From: a virus
IMG/VR virus record: IMGVR_UViG_3300019487_000029
Coordinates: 1-64,000 of that record
Direction: 5' to 3' (one strand)
DNA: 64,000 nucleotides
In this document: one piece after another, positions 16,381 to 24,233 of the stretch
How positions within the stretch are numbered: the stretch's first letter is position 1
Layout: each line of letters opens with the position of its first letter
Notes under the pieces: model-generated
Seen by the model: the letters and a program-made list of their open reading frames with translations, nothing else
Databases searched by the model: none
What the model was told of the DNA's origin: nothing
Position numbers and translations under genes: made by a program

Positions 16381-16407
16381 TTGACTTTTTTCTGCCTAAC
16401 ATATAGT
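16381..16407 (+). promoter_or_regulatory. Sigma70-like promoter, leaderless arrangement
   Basis: TTGACT, 15-nt spacer, TATAGT; ATG 16414 starts 6 nt after the -10 box. Confidence 0.75.
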
Positions 16408-16413
16408 TCAGCA

Positions 16414-16650
16414 ATGAATAAATGGAAATTCGTATCTTTGACGGAAGGCTTTCAGCCGATCCCCGTTGACTCCTTCATGGAGGCTTGGGATGCGATGTTC
16501 AAGTGGATCAAGGATGCCGTTGCCCAAGGTCAGCTTGATTGGCAAATCTTGGAGACTGCCATTTGGATTGAACAACCAAACAGCAAACCACTGTTCTTTT
16601 ATGACGCTCGTGATCGGGCGATTGACAACGGATGGACTGAACCCAAATAA
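16414..16650 (+). CDS. Unknown protein (78 aa)
   Basis: MNKWKFVSLTEGFQPIPVDS..., rich in Trp, reading as an alpha/beta protein. The start is fixed by the promoter at 16381. 9 nt upstream of the next gene. No family recognised. Confidence 0.65.
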   Translation: MNKWKFVSLTEGFQPIPVDSFMEAWDAMFKWIKDAVAQGQLDWQILETAIWIEQPNSKPLFFYDARDRAIDNGWTEPK

Positions 16651-16659
16651 CTTTTCAAC

Positions 16660-17079
16660 ATGAAATACACCTACCGCTACGACATTCAAGGCAATGGAGA
16701 TAGCCATTACCTTCACATGTATTTTGATCGCCCACTCGCCGCCTCGTCTTTCTATCGTCACAACGATGATGTCAGTCCGAAGGATCGGGAACTCAGCGAC
16801 GCCATTGCTCACACTCCCAATGTCCTCTGCAACGACCAGTTCGCAGGTACGGGTGAGTTGAGTGGGGCTTCTGCGGAACTCATTCACGTTGATGGCACGG
16901 CGTTGACGGTCAAAATCGTTCCTCACCGAAACGTACCCGAAATTGCCAAACAGATTGTCAAGAAGGTGCAGCGTCGTTTGGCTCCCAAAGAATCTCGCCG
17001 CCGAGTCCTCAAAGCGACGTTGGACGCTTATGTGAAGCGTCTCAACGAACGCACTTACGGCAAACCCCGTAATACGTAA
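16660..17079 (+). CDS. Unknown protein (139 aa)
   Basis: MKYTYRYDIQGNGDSHYLHM...; beta-rich first half and a basic helical C-terminus (KKVQRRLAPKESRRRVLKAT). Second gene of the operon starting at 16414, followed by a terminator. No family recognised. Confidence 0.65.
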   Translation: MKYTYRYDIQGNGDSHYLHMYFDRPLAASSFYRHNDDVSPKDRELSDAIAHTPNVLCNDQFAGTGELSGASAELIHVDGTALTVKIVPHRNVPEIAKQIVKKVQRRLAPKESRRRVLKATLDAYVKRLNERTYGKPRNT

Positions 17080-17116
17080 GCCTCTCCGTCAGGAGTTAAG
17101 GCAAGTCGTATCCACG

Positions 17117-17146
17117 AAAGCCCGGAGCAATCCGGGCTTTTTGCTT
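17117..17146 (+). terminator. Rho-independent terminator
   Basis: AAAGCCCGGA-gcaa-TCCGGGCTTT followed by TTGCTTTT. Confidence 0.9.
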
Positions 17147-17189
17147 TTCACCGATCATCACCGAACTCGTGGTCCTCTTCCGGGCAGGG

Positions 17190-17211
17190 GAATTATAGTC
17201 CTGTAATTAGT
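17190..17211. repeat. 24-bp palindromic element, copy 7
   Basis: AATTATAGTCCTGTAATTAG core, bracketed by CCGGGCAGG and CCTGAAAAGCCGGG. Confidence 0.85.
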
Positions 17212-17257
17212 CTCCTGAAAAGCCGGGTGATGTCGAGGTCTCGAAGTGAAATAGTTG

Positions 17258-17285
17258 TTGACAAAAGTATAATAAAGACTAGAGT
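17258..17285 (+). promoter_or_regulatory. Sigma70-like promoter, leaderless arrangement
   Basis: TTGACA, 16-nt spacer, TAGAGT; ATG 17293 follows after 7 nt. Almost identical to the promoter at 10690. Confidence 0.85.
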
Positions 17286-17292
17286 GAAATAC

Positions 17293-18252
17293 ATGAGTCA
17301 TGCTATTTTAAGAATGTTTCAAGGGGCAATCGCCTTTATCGGACCTGAAACGGAGGTTCGTCGGGCAGACTTACTTGTCAACAAGTGGGATGCCATTCAC
17401 ACCAAGGTACAAACCATCTTTGATGATGGGCTGACCTATTGCAATCACTGCATGAGTCTGTACATCCAACACGATGCTTCGTGCTGGCGTGATATGGAAG
17501 ACTTGTTTCGTCGCACCAAACTTCAAGGCAAGACTGCGAAGACTATTCGGAAGAAAGCCGATTACTTCACCAAGCACTTTTGGAAAGTCCTTCATCGTCA
17601 CCCCGATCTCGCCAAGATCGAGCGAGAAAACGATTTCAAGAATGGCACGCCTTGGGATGAACAGTTTCGGGTTGACTCTTCGCTCTGCATCTGGTGGATG
17701 AATTACTACTTCGCCACACACGATGCGGAACTCAACGTCCCTCCCTTTCCTCTCTACACGGTGGAGGAAGATCATGCAAAAATCCTCGCTAATGCCAAGA
17801 AACTTGAACGGAGGATGAAAGGGAATCGCAAGGAACCCAAGTTCACCATCAAGGCAAGTGAGGTAAAGTTGGAAGTTCAAGCTCGTGATGACTGTTGGAT
17901 CAAGTTTGAATGGGATGACCTTTCCAATGCGTGTGAATTGATGGGCTTGTTTGAAACGAGCGGGTGGACTGCACGGGATGGAACTCATTACGACCATACC
18001 AAAGCTCCTCGGAAGAAACTCAACAAGATGTTTCCTCATGCCGAGATTGAGTGCATGGATACGCCCTCAAATCTTTACGGGGACACGAACAATTGGTTTT
18101 ACGTGTACTTCCATTGGAAGCCCGAACACTTCTCGTGGGCACAAGTCCGTAAAGCTGAACGGGCTATGAAAGAACTCGTGGTGCCCCGCCTCGGCACGTT
18201 TCGTCCGGCAGACAAGCCCAAGAAATATCAAGTGGTGACGTTGAAATTCTAA
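17293..18252 (+). CDS. Unknown protein (319 aa)
   Basis: From ATG 17293. Contains YCNHCMSLYIQHDASCWRDM, a possible metal site, basic helices (KLQGKTAKTIRKKADYF), and a C-terminal half rich in Trp/Phe/Asp. No family recognised. First gene after the palindromic element and promoter, followed at 35 nt by an independent promoter and gene. Confidence 0.75.
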   Translation: MSHAILRMFQGAIAFIGPETEVRRADLLVNKWDAIHTKVQTIFDDGLTYCNHCMSLYIQHDASCWRDMEDLFRRTKLQGKTAKTIRKKADYFTKHFWKVLHRHPDLAKIERENDFKNGTPWDEQFRVDSSLCIWWMNYYFATHDAELNVPPFPLYTVEEDHAKILANAKKLERRMKGNRKEPKFTIKASEVKLEVQARDDCWIKFEWDDLSNACELMGLFETSGWTARDGTHYDHTKAPRKKLNKMFPHAEIECMDTPSNLYGDTNNWFYVYFHWKPEHFSWAQVRKAERAMKELVVPRLGTFRPADKPKKYQVVTLKF

Positions 18253-18279
18253 TTGACAAAAGGATACAAAAGGCATACT
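18253..18279 (+). promoter_or_regulatory. Sigma70-like promoter, leaderless arrangement
   Basis: TTGACA, 15-nt spacer, CATACT; ATG 18288 follows after 8 nt. Confidence 0.7.
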
Positions 18280-18287
18280 GTCACTCC

Positions 18288-18587
18288 ATGAACGCAGCCA
18301 AAAAAGCAAAGATGGATAAAGAGCTTGAGGTAGTGGCTTTGGAAGCCGTGTTGAAGCACAAGAAGTCCAAGCTCTACGCCAAAGTTAATCACGAGGACAA
18401 TTTCTCCTTGGTCATGGCTCCGGTGGCTCGTGATGCCATTATGGAGGAACTCGGCTTGCTGGATACCGCCGATGACGTGGACTGGATCAATGAAATGTGC
18501 CGCAAGCCGTATGGCAAGTCCGTTGACTATCTCGATGCTTTCGCCCGCAATGTCAGTCGCACTGCATATCAACAACTCAGAGCATGA
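18288..18587 (+). CDS. Unknown helical protein (99 aa)
   Basis: MNAAKKAKMDKELEVVALEA...; mainly helical. Overlaps the start of the DUF262 gene (ATGA), so the two are translationally coupled and may act together. No family recognised. Confidence 0.65.
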   Translation: MNAAKKAKMDKELEVVALEAVLKHKKSKLYAKVNHEDNFSLVMAPVARDAIMEELGLLDTADDVDWINEMCRKPYGKSVDYLDAFARNVSRTAYQQLRA

Positions 18588-19273
18588 AACTTTCCTTCAA
18601 ACAACTTGAAAAGCGGTTCACCCCAATGCCAACGTATCGGGTGAACATCCCGTGGGATCACCTTGAGGAGAATTTGCAGCGGTACATTGACCGTGGTTCG
18701 AACGGCACTGCTGCACTTGATTTGGAACCCGACTTCCAACGTGAGCACGTATGGACTCCTGAGCAGCAAGTCAAGTATGTGGAGTACATCCTTTCGGGCG
18801 GCATGAGCGGAAGGGAAATCTACTTCAATTGCGTGGGGTGGATGAAGGATTGGAAGGGACCATTCGTGATTGTGGATGGGAAGCAGCGGCTTCATGCGGC
18901 TCGGCTCTTCATGGATAACAAACTTCAAGTGTTTGGAAAAAAGGTTGAAGTTAAACCTTGCATGTTAGCCCCGATGGGAGGAGAAGAAATCCAAGATGGG
19001 TACTTCCGCAAGGACATTGAGGGTCGCCTCTCACTCAACGCCCAATTCATCTTTGCGGTGAACGACCTGAAGACTCGTGCTGAAGTCCTCAAATGGTATT
19101 TGGAGATGAACACGGGTGGAACTCCTCACACGGCAACGGAAATCGCACGGGTCAAGAATCTTCTCACGAGTGAAGCTCCTCAAATGCCTCACTGCCCCAT
19201 GTGCAAAGGCGAAGTGGAATTAGATGGAAGTGGTGGATACAACTGCTTCTTCTGCGGTCACTCCTTCAAGTAA
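18584..19273 (+). CDS. DUF262 (ParB/GmrSD-N-like) protein with C-terminal zinc ribbon
   Basis: 229 residues. LDLEPDFQREHVWTPEQQVK, VIVDGKQRLHA and NTGGTPHTATEIARV are the DUF262 landmarks (the ParB-like nuclease fold found at the N-terminus of GmrSD). The C-terminus adds CPMCKGEVELDGSGGYNCFF, a CxxC-x-CxxC ribbon. Phage DUF262 proteins alone lack the HNH DUF1524 domain, as here. It may act on nucleotides or modified DNA; function not established. Confidence 0.8.
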   Translation: MKLSFKQLEKRFTPMPTYRVNIPWDHLEENLQRYIDRGSNGTAALDLEPDFQREHVWTPEQQVKYVEYILSGGMSGREIYFNCVGWMKDWKGPFVIVDGKQRLHAARLFMDNKLQVFGKKVEVKPCMLAPMGGEEIQDGYFRKDIEGRLSLNAQFIFAVNDLKTRAEVLKWYLEMNTGGTPHTATEIARVKNLLTSEAPQMPHCPMCKGEVELDGSGGYNCFFCGHSFK

Positions 19274-19295
19274 AATCACCGAATTCACCGATCAG

Positions 19296-19325
19296 AAGCC
19301 CGGATTTCTCCGGGCTTTTTTGTTT
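19296..19325 (+). terminator. Rho-independent terminator
   Basis: AAGCCCGGA-tttc-TCCGGGCTT followed by TTTTGTTTTT. A second hairpin, GCCCGGACAT/ATGTCCGGC, follows at about 19340. Confidence 0.9.
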
Positions 19326-19368
19326 TTCACCGACCAGAAAGCCCGGACATTTGATGTCCGGCTGGAGG

Positions 19369-19389
19369 AATTACAGGACTAGAATTAGT
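19369..19389. repeat. 24-bp palindromic element, copy 8 (reverse orientation)
   Basis: AATTACAGGACTAGAATTAG, the reverse complement of the usual orientation, next to GCCCGGACAT/ATGTCCGGC. Confidence 0.8.
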
Positions 19390-19413
19390 ATCGAGATGGC
19401 CGGCTCTTCGAAA

Positions 19414-19992
19414 TCACAAGAACATGTTGGGCAACTTGCCAAGGAAGTTCTCCAGACTTTGGAATGGACCGAGTGGCTGACCCTTTTTCTCTTTCTTATC
19501 AACCTTCGGCTCTCCCGAAGAGAGCTTGTAAGTCACTACACCATCTTGAATTACGAAGAGTGCTCGGAACGACCATCCTGTTATGTGGGTATTCTTCTTG
19601 AACCCCATTGCATCCATAGGAAGAGAACCAAACCTCTTCTTGTTGGTGGACTCAATGATCAGTTCGTATCCCTTGCAACAGTCCTTGGCTTTCAAGCACT
19701 CCAAGATGTCGCTCGGCAAATCTTCTTTGGTAATGGATTGGCTTGGGAAGAACCTCTGAAGCACATCAAGGTATGTGAGAACTTTGATGTTGGGACTATG
19801 AAGTGGATCGAACCCCATCACCGAAAGGTTACTGACAGTGGTCACATGAGGAATGACTTGCTCGAACGACGCCAACGCCTCCTCATAACTCCTCCATTTG
19901 TTGTCGGGGGAGACTCGTTCAGTTGGGAGGAGAGACTGACAGCCGGTGGTCAGAAGGACCAAGAGCATGAGGAGCGATAAAAGCGTCTTCAT
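19414..19992 (-). CDS. Lipoprotein (signal peptidase II type)
   Basis: 192 residues from ATG 19992. MKTLLSLLMLLVLLTTGCQS is a lipobox signal peptide (cleavage before Cys16). The mature part is mixed alpha/beta with CLKAKDCCKGYELIIEST and KKNTHITGWSFRALFVIQDG. A phage-made cell-envelope lipoprotein; superinfection exclusion is a possible role. An in-frame start further upstream would bury the signal peptide. Confidence 0.8.
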   Translation of the reverse strand: MKTLLSLLMLLVLLTTGCQSLLPTERVSPDNKWRSYEEALASFEQVIPHVTTVSNLSVMGFDPLHSPNIKVLTYLDVLQRFFPSQSITKEDLPSDILECLKAKDCCKGYELIIESTNKKRFGSLPMDAMGFKKNTHITGWSFRALFVIQDGVVTYKLSSGEPKVDKKEKKGQPLGPFQSLENFLGKLPNMFL

Positions 19993-20065
19993 AGAATGGA
20001 TTACCCCTAATAAATATAGTGAAATCAACCGTTTCACCGATCACCCGGCCTCCTGAAGAGCGAGT

Positions 20066-20086
20066 TTTTATAGTCCTGTAAATACT
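20066..20086. repeat. 24-bp palindromic element, copy 9
   Basis: TTTTATAGTCCTGTAAATAC, flanked by CCCGGCC and AGCCGGGC. Confidence 0.75.
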
Positions 20087-20277
20087 AGCCGGGCGTGCTC
20101 TTCGGATGTCGGTCTCGAACAGCCAGTTGTGAATGAATCTTTTAGGGGACTTCCCTAATACCTTGGGTAGTAGTGAGTACGAATAAAATAACTTTTGACT
20201 TTGTGAACACGAAAGGATACAGTAATGACGTAACACTGAAACAGTGAACCGACAATAACAACCAAGAAACAAATCGA

Positions 20278-20862
20278 ATGAAATACACTCAAAAGTTCGC
20301 ATGGCTCGCCGTGCTCGCCCTCACCCTCCTCGCCCTCCCCGCTTTCGCTGACAACGACAAGCATGACAAGTGTCACAAGAACCATCGTTGCGACAATCGT
20401 TGCCACGGCAACCATCACAACAACCACGTCTGCAATGCTCAATGCCACTCGTGCTGCACCGTGACCTTCACCGTGACCAACACCGTCGTTCAGTTCCGCA
20501 CGAACACGATTCACGTTCCCGTGTACGAAACGAACATCGTGACGGAAGTCGTGACCAACATCGTTGAGGCGTCTTTGGACGATGCGTCCGTCAACTACAC
20601 GCTGCTTGAACGTCATCGCTACGGCTTTTATGTGTGGAATGGCAAGCGTTGGGCGGCTAATGGTGCCATCATCAGTGCTTCCAATCAAGTCGTTCGCATC
20701 AGCGTTCCCGGTTATTTGGTCCGCCCCACTCCGCTCATTTGGCAGCTTGTGGACGTGACTGCGGGATTCCCTCGTACGGCAGTGCCCGCTGAGGAACCCG
20801 TTGCTCTACCGAACCTTTCCTTCGTGGCGATGAACGGTCGCCTCTATCGGGTGCTCCGCTGA
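20278..20862 (+). CDS. Secreted His/Cys-rich protein
   Basis: 194 residues. A Sec signal peptide (AWLAVLALTLLALPAFA) is followed at residues 25-60 by a dense His/Cys/Asn segment (DKCHKNHRCDNRCHGNHHNN...CNAQCHSCC), a likely metal-binding region. Then a Thr/Val-rich beta segment (TVTFTVTNTVVQFRTNTIHV) and a globular C-terminus. It could chelate metal in the periplasm or outside the cell. No family recognised. Confidence 0.8.
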   Translation: MKYTQKFAWLAVLALTLLALPAFADNDKHDKCHKNHRCDNRCHGNHHNNHVCNAQCHSCCTVTFTVTNTVVQFRTNTIHVPVYETNIVTEVVTNIVEASLDDASVNYTLLERHRYGFYVWNGKRWAANGAIISASNQVVRISVPGYLVRPTPLIWQLVDVTAGFPRTAVPAEEPVALPNLSFVAMNGRLYRVLR

Positions 20863-20883
20863 TTCACCGATTCCCCTCCCCGC

Positions 20884-20917
20884 CCCCCCGCTCGCAAGAG
20901 TCGGGGGTTTTTTGTTT
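20884..20917 (+). terminator. Rho-independent terminator
   Basis: CCCCCGCTC-gcaa-GAGTCGGGGG followed by TTTTTTG. Confidence 0.9.
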
Positions 20918-20924
20918 TTATCCC

Positions 20925-20952
20925 TTGACATTATTATACAAAAGAGTAGATT
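20925..20952 (+). promoter_or_regulatory. Sigma70-like promoter, leaderless arrangement
   Basis: TTGACA, 16-nt spacer, TAGATT; ATG 20959 follows after 6 nt. Confidence 0.8.
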
Positions 20953-20958
20953 GCTCAC

Positions 20959-21213
20959 ATGGCACAAGTAAAAATCAATTTCCCTAGTGACGCAGCGGCA
21001 AAGGAGTTTTGCACTTGGCTCTGTGAGCAAGGCGAGCAAGACTATTGGGGTTGGATGGAAATCTGCGATCCATCCAAGGAGAAGACGGTTGTCTTCAAGT
21101 ATCACGCTCCATTGGACATGAGCTTCCCGCAAGACGACAAACGCAGATACAAAAACGCCACGTTCTGCCCTAACTTTGAAATCGGCACTAACCTTTACAA
21201 CTTCACTGAATGA
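20959..21213 (+). CDS. Unknown protein (84 aa)
   Basis: MAQVKINFPSDAAAKEFCTW...; reads as a small alpha/beta protein with several Trp. Overlaps the next gene by ATGA. No family recognised. Confidence 0.65.
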   Translation: MAQVKINFPSDAAAKEFCTWLCEQGEQDYWGWMEICDPSKEKTVVFKYHAPLDMSFPQDDKRRYKNATFCPNFEIGTNLYNFTE

Positions 21214-21404
21214 AAACCGCCCTTGCACTAACGGCTCAACGATTTGAATCTGCGAGTCATCGCACTGAAGAATACCTTTCATGGCATCGCAATTTCAAGC
21301 GAGCCTTCACCAAGTTCCTCACCGAGAAAGGAGCCAAGGACATCTTCCGGGCAAGTAATTATAGTCCTGTAATTCCCTTGGCCGGACATCAGCCCGGTCA
21401 ATGA
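21210..21404 (+). CDS. Small protein whose 3' end covers a palindromic element
   Basis: 64 residues; the first 45 are basic and helical (RRTEEYLSWHRNFKRAF-like). The last codons run through palindromic copy 10 (21353-21374), so either the element is tolerated in coding sequence or the C-terminus is not conserved. No family recognised. Confidence 0.5.
   Translation: MKTALALTAQRFESASHRTEEYLSWHRNFKRAFTKFLTEKGAKDIFRASNYSPVIPLAGHQPGQ
21353..21374. repeat. 24-bp palindromic element, copy 10
   Basis: AAGTAATTATAGTCCTGTAA then TT, bracketed by CCGGGC and GGCCGG. Confidence 0.8.
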
Positions 21405-21437
21405 GGAACTCCTCCCCGAACCAAGCGGATGGGACTT

Positions 21438-22028
21438 TTATCCCATAAAGCGATTCCCTTTTAGAATGTTTTCAATCTTCAGTTTCGGTTGAAGGTTTTT
21501 TAGTGCCCAACATTCTTTGAATTGAGGGTCATCCGTGTCATCATATTTGAACCAAGACTTAGGAATTACGTGGTCAACCTGCCAATGACTACCATAATTT
21601 TCCCATGACATATCTCCGGAGAAGTGACTTTCAAGATGAGATGCTAATTCACCGATTGTATATCCAACCAAAGCTTCCCATTTCCTAAATCCCTTCATGG
21701 CTCTTAAAGCATGATACATATTACCACGTAGATTATTGCTCAAGCGGTGCATCGGGTCTTCCATTGCCTTCCGATCCCACTTACGCTTCCATAAACGACG
21801 CTTCAATTTCATTTCGGGCGTATTCAAATATGCCTTAAACTTCATAGCGTTCTTTCGCTTCCATTGCTTACTTCTTTCGGCAATGTCTTTTTTTCTTATG
21901 GGATACTTACTTTTGGAGTAATCACTACAACATGCTCTGCACCATACATGCAGACCATCTTTACCCCTCCCCCTGTAGAAATCAGTAGTCAATTTATCTA
22001 GTTGACACTTATTACATCGTCGATTCAT
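21438..22028 (-). CDS. HNH homing endonuclease (type A)
   Basis: 196 residues, closely paralogous to 162-758: both share a KWDRKAM..P.HRLSNN.RGN segment, a WE.LVGYT segment, VDHVIPKSWFKYDDTDDP and LKNLQPKLKIENILKGNRFM. N-terminal CNKC/CRAC knuckle. ATATTTAT lies 5 nt before the ATG on the minus strand. Confidence 0.9.
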   Translation of the reverse strand: MNRRCNKCQLDKLTTDFYRGRGKDGLHVWCRACCSDYSKSKYPIRKKDIAERSKQWKRKNAMKFKAYLNTPEMKLKRRLWKRKWDRKAMEDPMHRLSNNLRGNMYHALRAMKGFRKWEALVGYTIGELASHLESHFSGDMSWENYGSHWQVDHVIPKSWFKYDDTDDPQFKECWALKNLQPKLKIENILKGNRFMG

Positions 22029-22062
22029 TCACTATAAATATACTCGTCTTCACCGAAACGAG

Positions 22063-22086
22063 AGTAATTACAGGACTAGAATTAGT
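22063..22086. repeat. 24-bp palindromic element, copy 11 (reverse orientation)
   Basis: AGTAATTACAGGACTAGAAT then TAGT. A partial match (GTAATTACAGG) lies at about 22251, upstream of the next gene. Confidence 0.8.
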
Positions 22087-22279
22087 CGATGGGCTTACTC
22101 TTCGAAGGAACAAGTTAATCATGGGTTGTTTCACCGAACCTAATTATAGAAACTCCCTCGGCATCCTAGCATCAAGTATGCCAAGCTAACCAGAAATCTA
22201 CTCTAGGGGTTTCCCTTAATTTCAATCTTTTTATACTTTTCCGCTTGCGTGTAATTACAGGCAATGCGATAGTATCGGC

Positions 22280-22789
22280 ATGATGAATAACGAAACAACG
22301 CAAGCCGAAACAAAGGGCGGAATTCCCTTTCCCTCTCACGTCCATTCGCCCGCCCCTAATACGGACGTGCAAGCCGTTTCCCGTGAAATCGTGGACACTG
22401 CACGGGACAAAAACAACTTGCTAGACTCCGCTGGCAATGTCCATTACCTAGTCCGTGATCATTACGTTGACACTCAAACGGGAACGTACGGCATTGAATC
22501 CCTCATTGCCTCAATTCTCAAAGCTTCCGGTGCCGTATTCCCGAAAGGTATTGAAGAAACGGAATTCCGCAATGTCACAATTGCCGCTTCGCTCTTTACA
22601 ACGCAAGTGATTGAAGCCGTGCGGGATACGTTTGGAAACGAGCGTTATCCCGATGCAACGATTCTCTCTTACTTGGCACACTTCATGCTAAAGAATGGCA
22701 AAGTCGGCAAGCTCAAACTCAAAGGGCATGAAGATACGGATCGCAAAAGCGACAAGCCCCGTGTCAAGTACTACTTGATTGAACAATAA
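22280..22789 (+). CDS. Unknown protein (169 aa)
   Basis: The N-terminal ~40 residues look disordered; the middle (GIESLIASILKASGAVFPKG) and C-terminus (YPDATILSYLAHFMLKNGKV then KLKLKG) look helical with a winged-helix-like end. No family recognised. Followed by strong inverted repeats. Confidence 0.7.
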   Translation: MMNNETTQAETKGGIPFPSHVHSPAPNTDVQAVSREIVDTARDKNNLLDSAGNVHYLVRDHYVDTQTGTYGIESLIASILKASGAVFPKGIEETEFRNVTIAASLFTTQVIEAVRDTFGNERYPDATILSYLAHFMLKNGKVGKLKLKGHEDTDRKSDKPRVKYYLIEQ

Positions 22790-22793
22790 CGAC

Positions 22794-22823
22794 AAAGGGG
22801 ATAGGGAAATCCCCTATCCCTTT
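22794..22823 (+). terminator. Hairpin terminator
   Basis: AAAGGGGATAGGG-aaat-CCCCTATCCCTTT then TCCTTCCC. Confidence 0.75.
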
Positions 22824-23163
22824 CCTTCCCGAAACGCACCCTACGTAACCCCCTATCCCTACGGGGGTTAGGGTGCTTCTGAACAGGGCAAAAAGGCACC
22901 CCCAGCACCCCCCCGCCCCTACCTGTTTAACTATCGGACCTCACTTTTCAGAAAGATCGATAAGTACTTCCGTATCAGGCTCTTGTTCTTCTTTTGTGCT
23001 CCCAAAAATTGGGGGACTGATACGTTTTTATGTAGTTTACTGTATAAAGTGGGTTTATACAGTTTACGTCATATTTTCCGTTTACGTAGAGAACCGTTGT
23101 ACGGTCTTTTGGGAAAATGACTTTTTGGTTGGAGGGAGTGGCGAGAAAAAAATTCCGGGGGAA
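22824..23163. other. Gene-free convergent intergenic region with strong inverted repeats
   Basis: Holds CACCCT..AACCCCC/GGGGGTT..AGGGTG at 22837-22875; CGTATCAG/CTGATACG at 22971-23024 enclosing CCCAA/TTGGG and followed by TTTTTA; and CTGTATAAA-gtggg-TTTATACAG at 23040-23062 flanked by GTTTAC on both sides. It separates rightward genes from a long leftward run. Confidence 0.65.
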
Positions 23164-23451
23164 TCAGGAATTGGGGACATGTTTTCCGTCTATGAAACCT
23201 CCGGTCAGAATGGTGGCAGTCACTTCGGGCGGGTTTGGATATTCGGATAGGGCATATCCCCATCGTTTGCGGCATTCTTGGTTGACTTCGGACATAGGCA
23301 TCCATCCCCAATCGTACATGTCATTGCCATCTAGGATGAAGGTTCCTTGGCATCTTTTTATAGCGTCTTTGAGTTGGGCAAGTTCGGCTTTGAGGCTTTC
23401 GTTTTCTTTTTTGAGACGTTCTTCCTCTAAGTTGATATAAATTTGCGGCAT
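23164..23451 (-). CDS. Unknown protein with coiled-coil N-terminus (95 aa)
   Basis: From ATG 23451: LEEERLKKENESLKAELAQL is a clear coiled coil, followed by YDWGWMPMSEVNQECRKRWG. Last gene of the leftward run starting near 28.3 kb. No family recognised. Confidence 0.6.
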   Translation of the reverse strand: MPQIYINLEEERLKKENESLKAELAQLKDAIKRCQGTFILDGNDMYDWGWMPMSEVNQECRKRWGYALSEYPNPPEVTATILTGGFIDGKHVPNS

Positions 23452-23459
23452 ATGGGTGT

Positions 23460-23651
23460 TCAGCGTATGAAGGATTTGGGGTTTTGCTTCAAGGTGCATA
23501 TCTCGTGTCGCCAATAGGCAATTTCGTCTTTCATGATTTGGGCACATTGGTCTCCTTCGGTACAGGCAGCTATTTCCGATTTTAAGCGTTGTATATTGCT
23601 TTCAAGTTCGGATAGACGCTCTTGGACTCTTGGGTGGAGATATGTGCTCAT
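23460..23651 (-). CDS. Small coiled-coil protein (63 aa)
   Basis: RVQERLSELESNIQRLKSEI is a coiled coil. Its ATG overlaps the stop of the upstream membrane protein (TGATATG). No family recognised. Confidence 0.55.
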   Translation of the reverse strand: MSTYLHPRVQERLSELESNIQRLKSEIAACTEGDQCAQIMKDEIAYWRHEICTLKQNPKSFIR

Positions 23652-23652
23652 A

Positions 23653-23799
23653 TCATGGGTTCTTTTTCTTTTGACGATATTCTTTTATGGCATCTTTCAA
23701 GTTGCCGAGGAGGGAAATAACAGCGGGGAGGATTACCAAGAAAAACACGGCTATCCAGAAGATTAGCCAGATACAGAACTTTCCGTCATTGTAGTTCAT
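23653..23799 (-). CDS. Small single-pass membrane protein (48 aa)
   Basis: ATG 23799. FCIWLIFWIAVFFLVILPAV is a transmembrane helix followed by a basic tail (KEYRQKKKNP). Size and topology fit a small phage membrane effector, but nothing identifies it as a holin. Confidence 0.6.
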   Translation of the reverse strand: MNYNDGKFCIWLIFWIAVFFLVILPAVISLLGNLKDAIKEYRQKKKNP

Positions 23800-23827
23800 A
23801 GGATGATTAGTTTTTATAGAGTTGACA

Positions 23828-23929
23828 CTCCTGATCCTGAGCCTGCGGCAAAATGTGAATGTTGAGTTACATATGTGCGGTGGTATTGATATTATAAAAT
23901 TGAGAGTCCTGATCGTAAGCCTGCGGCAA
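23828..23929. repeat. Direct repeat pair TCCTGATCsTrAGCCTGCGG
   Basis: Two 23-bp copies (23829-23851 and 23907-23929) differing at two positions, about 78 bp apart in the gap between leftward genes. A TTGACA lies next to the first copy. Possibly regulatory. Confidence 0.6.
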
Positions 23930-23936
23930 GGTTATT

Positions 23937-24233
23937 TTATATGTAGTGTAACAGTTCAGCAAAGGCACGATTGAGTTCACCTTGGTCTTGGGCGGAAGGG
24001 TAATCAGAAGTCTTTGAAAGAATTTCTTTTACACGTTGCCGAGCGGGAAGATTGATGAACTTCTCATGGGTGTCACGATTGATGTTTGCCTTTTGAGTTG
24101 CATCTTGGGCAGTGAGTCCGATGCCGCAAACGACTTTGTTATCGGAGCAAAAGAGGAATTGACGCCAGTATTGCTCTGGTCGTCCCATGCAATCCTCTCC
24201 TTGGACAAAATGTGCTGGTTCGTCTTTTCTCAT
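23937..24233 (-). CDS. Unknown protein (98 aa)
   Basis: MRKDEPAHFVQGEDCMGRPE...; reads as a beta hairpin followed by helices. Overlaps the upstream gene by 4 nt (ATGA). No family recognised. Confidence 0.6.
   Translation of the reverse strand: MRKDEPAHFVQGEDCMGRPEQYWRQFLFCSDNKVVCGIGLTAQDATQKANINRDTHEKFINLPARQRVKEILSKTSDYPSAQDQGELNRAFAELLHYI

Noticed and set aside
23653-23799. Holin call for the small membrane protein
   Set aside because: One transmembrane helix and a basic tail are not enough; no lysis gene is adjacent.
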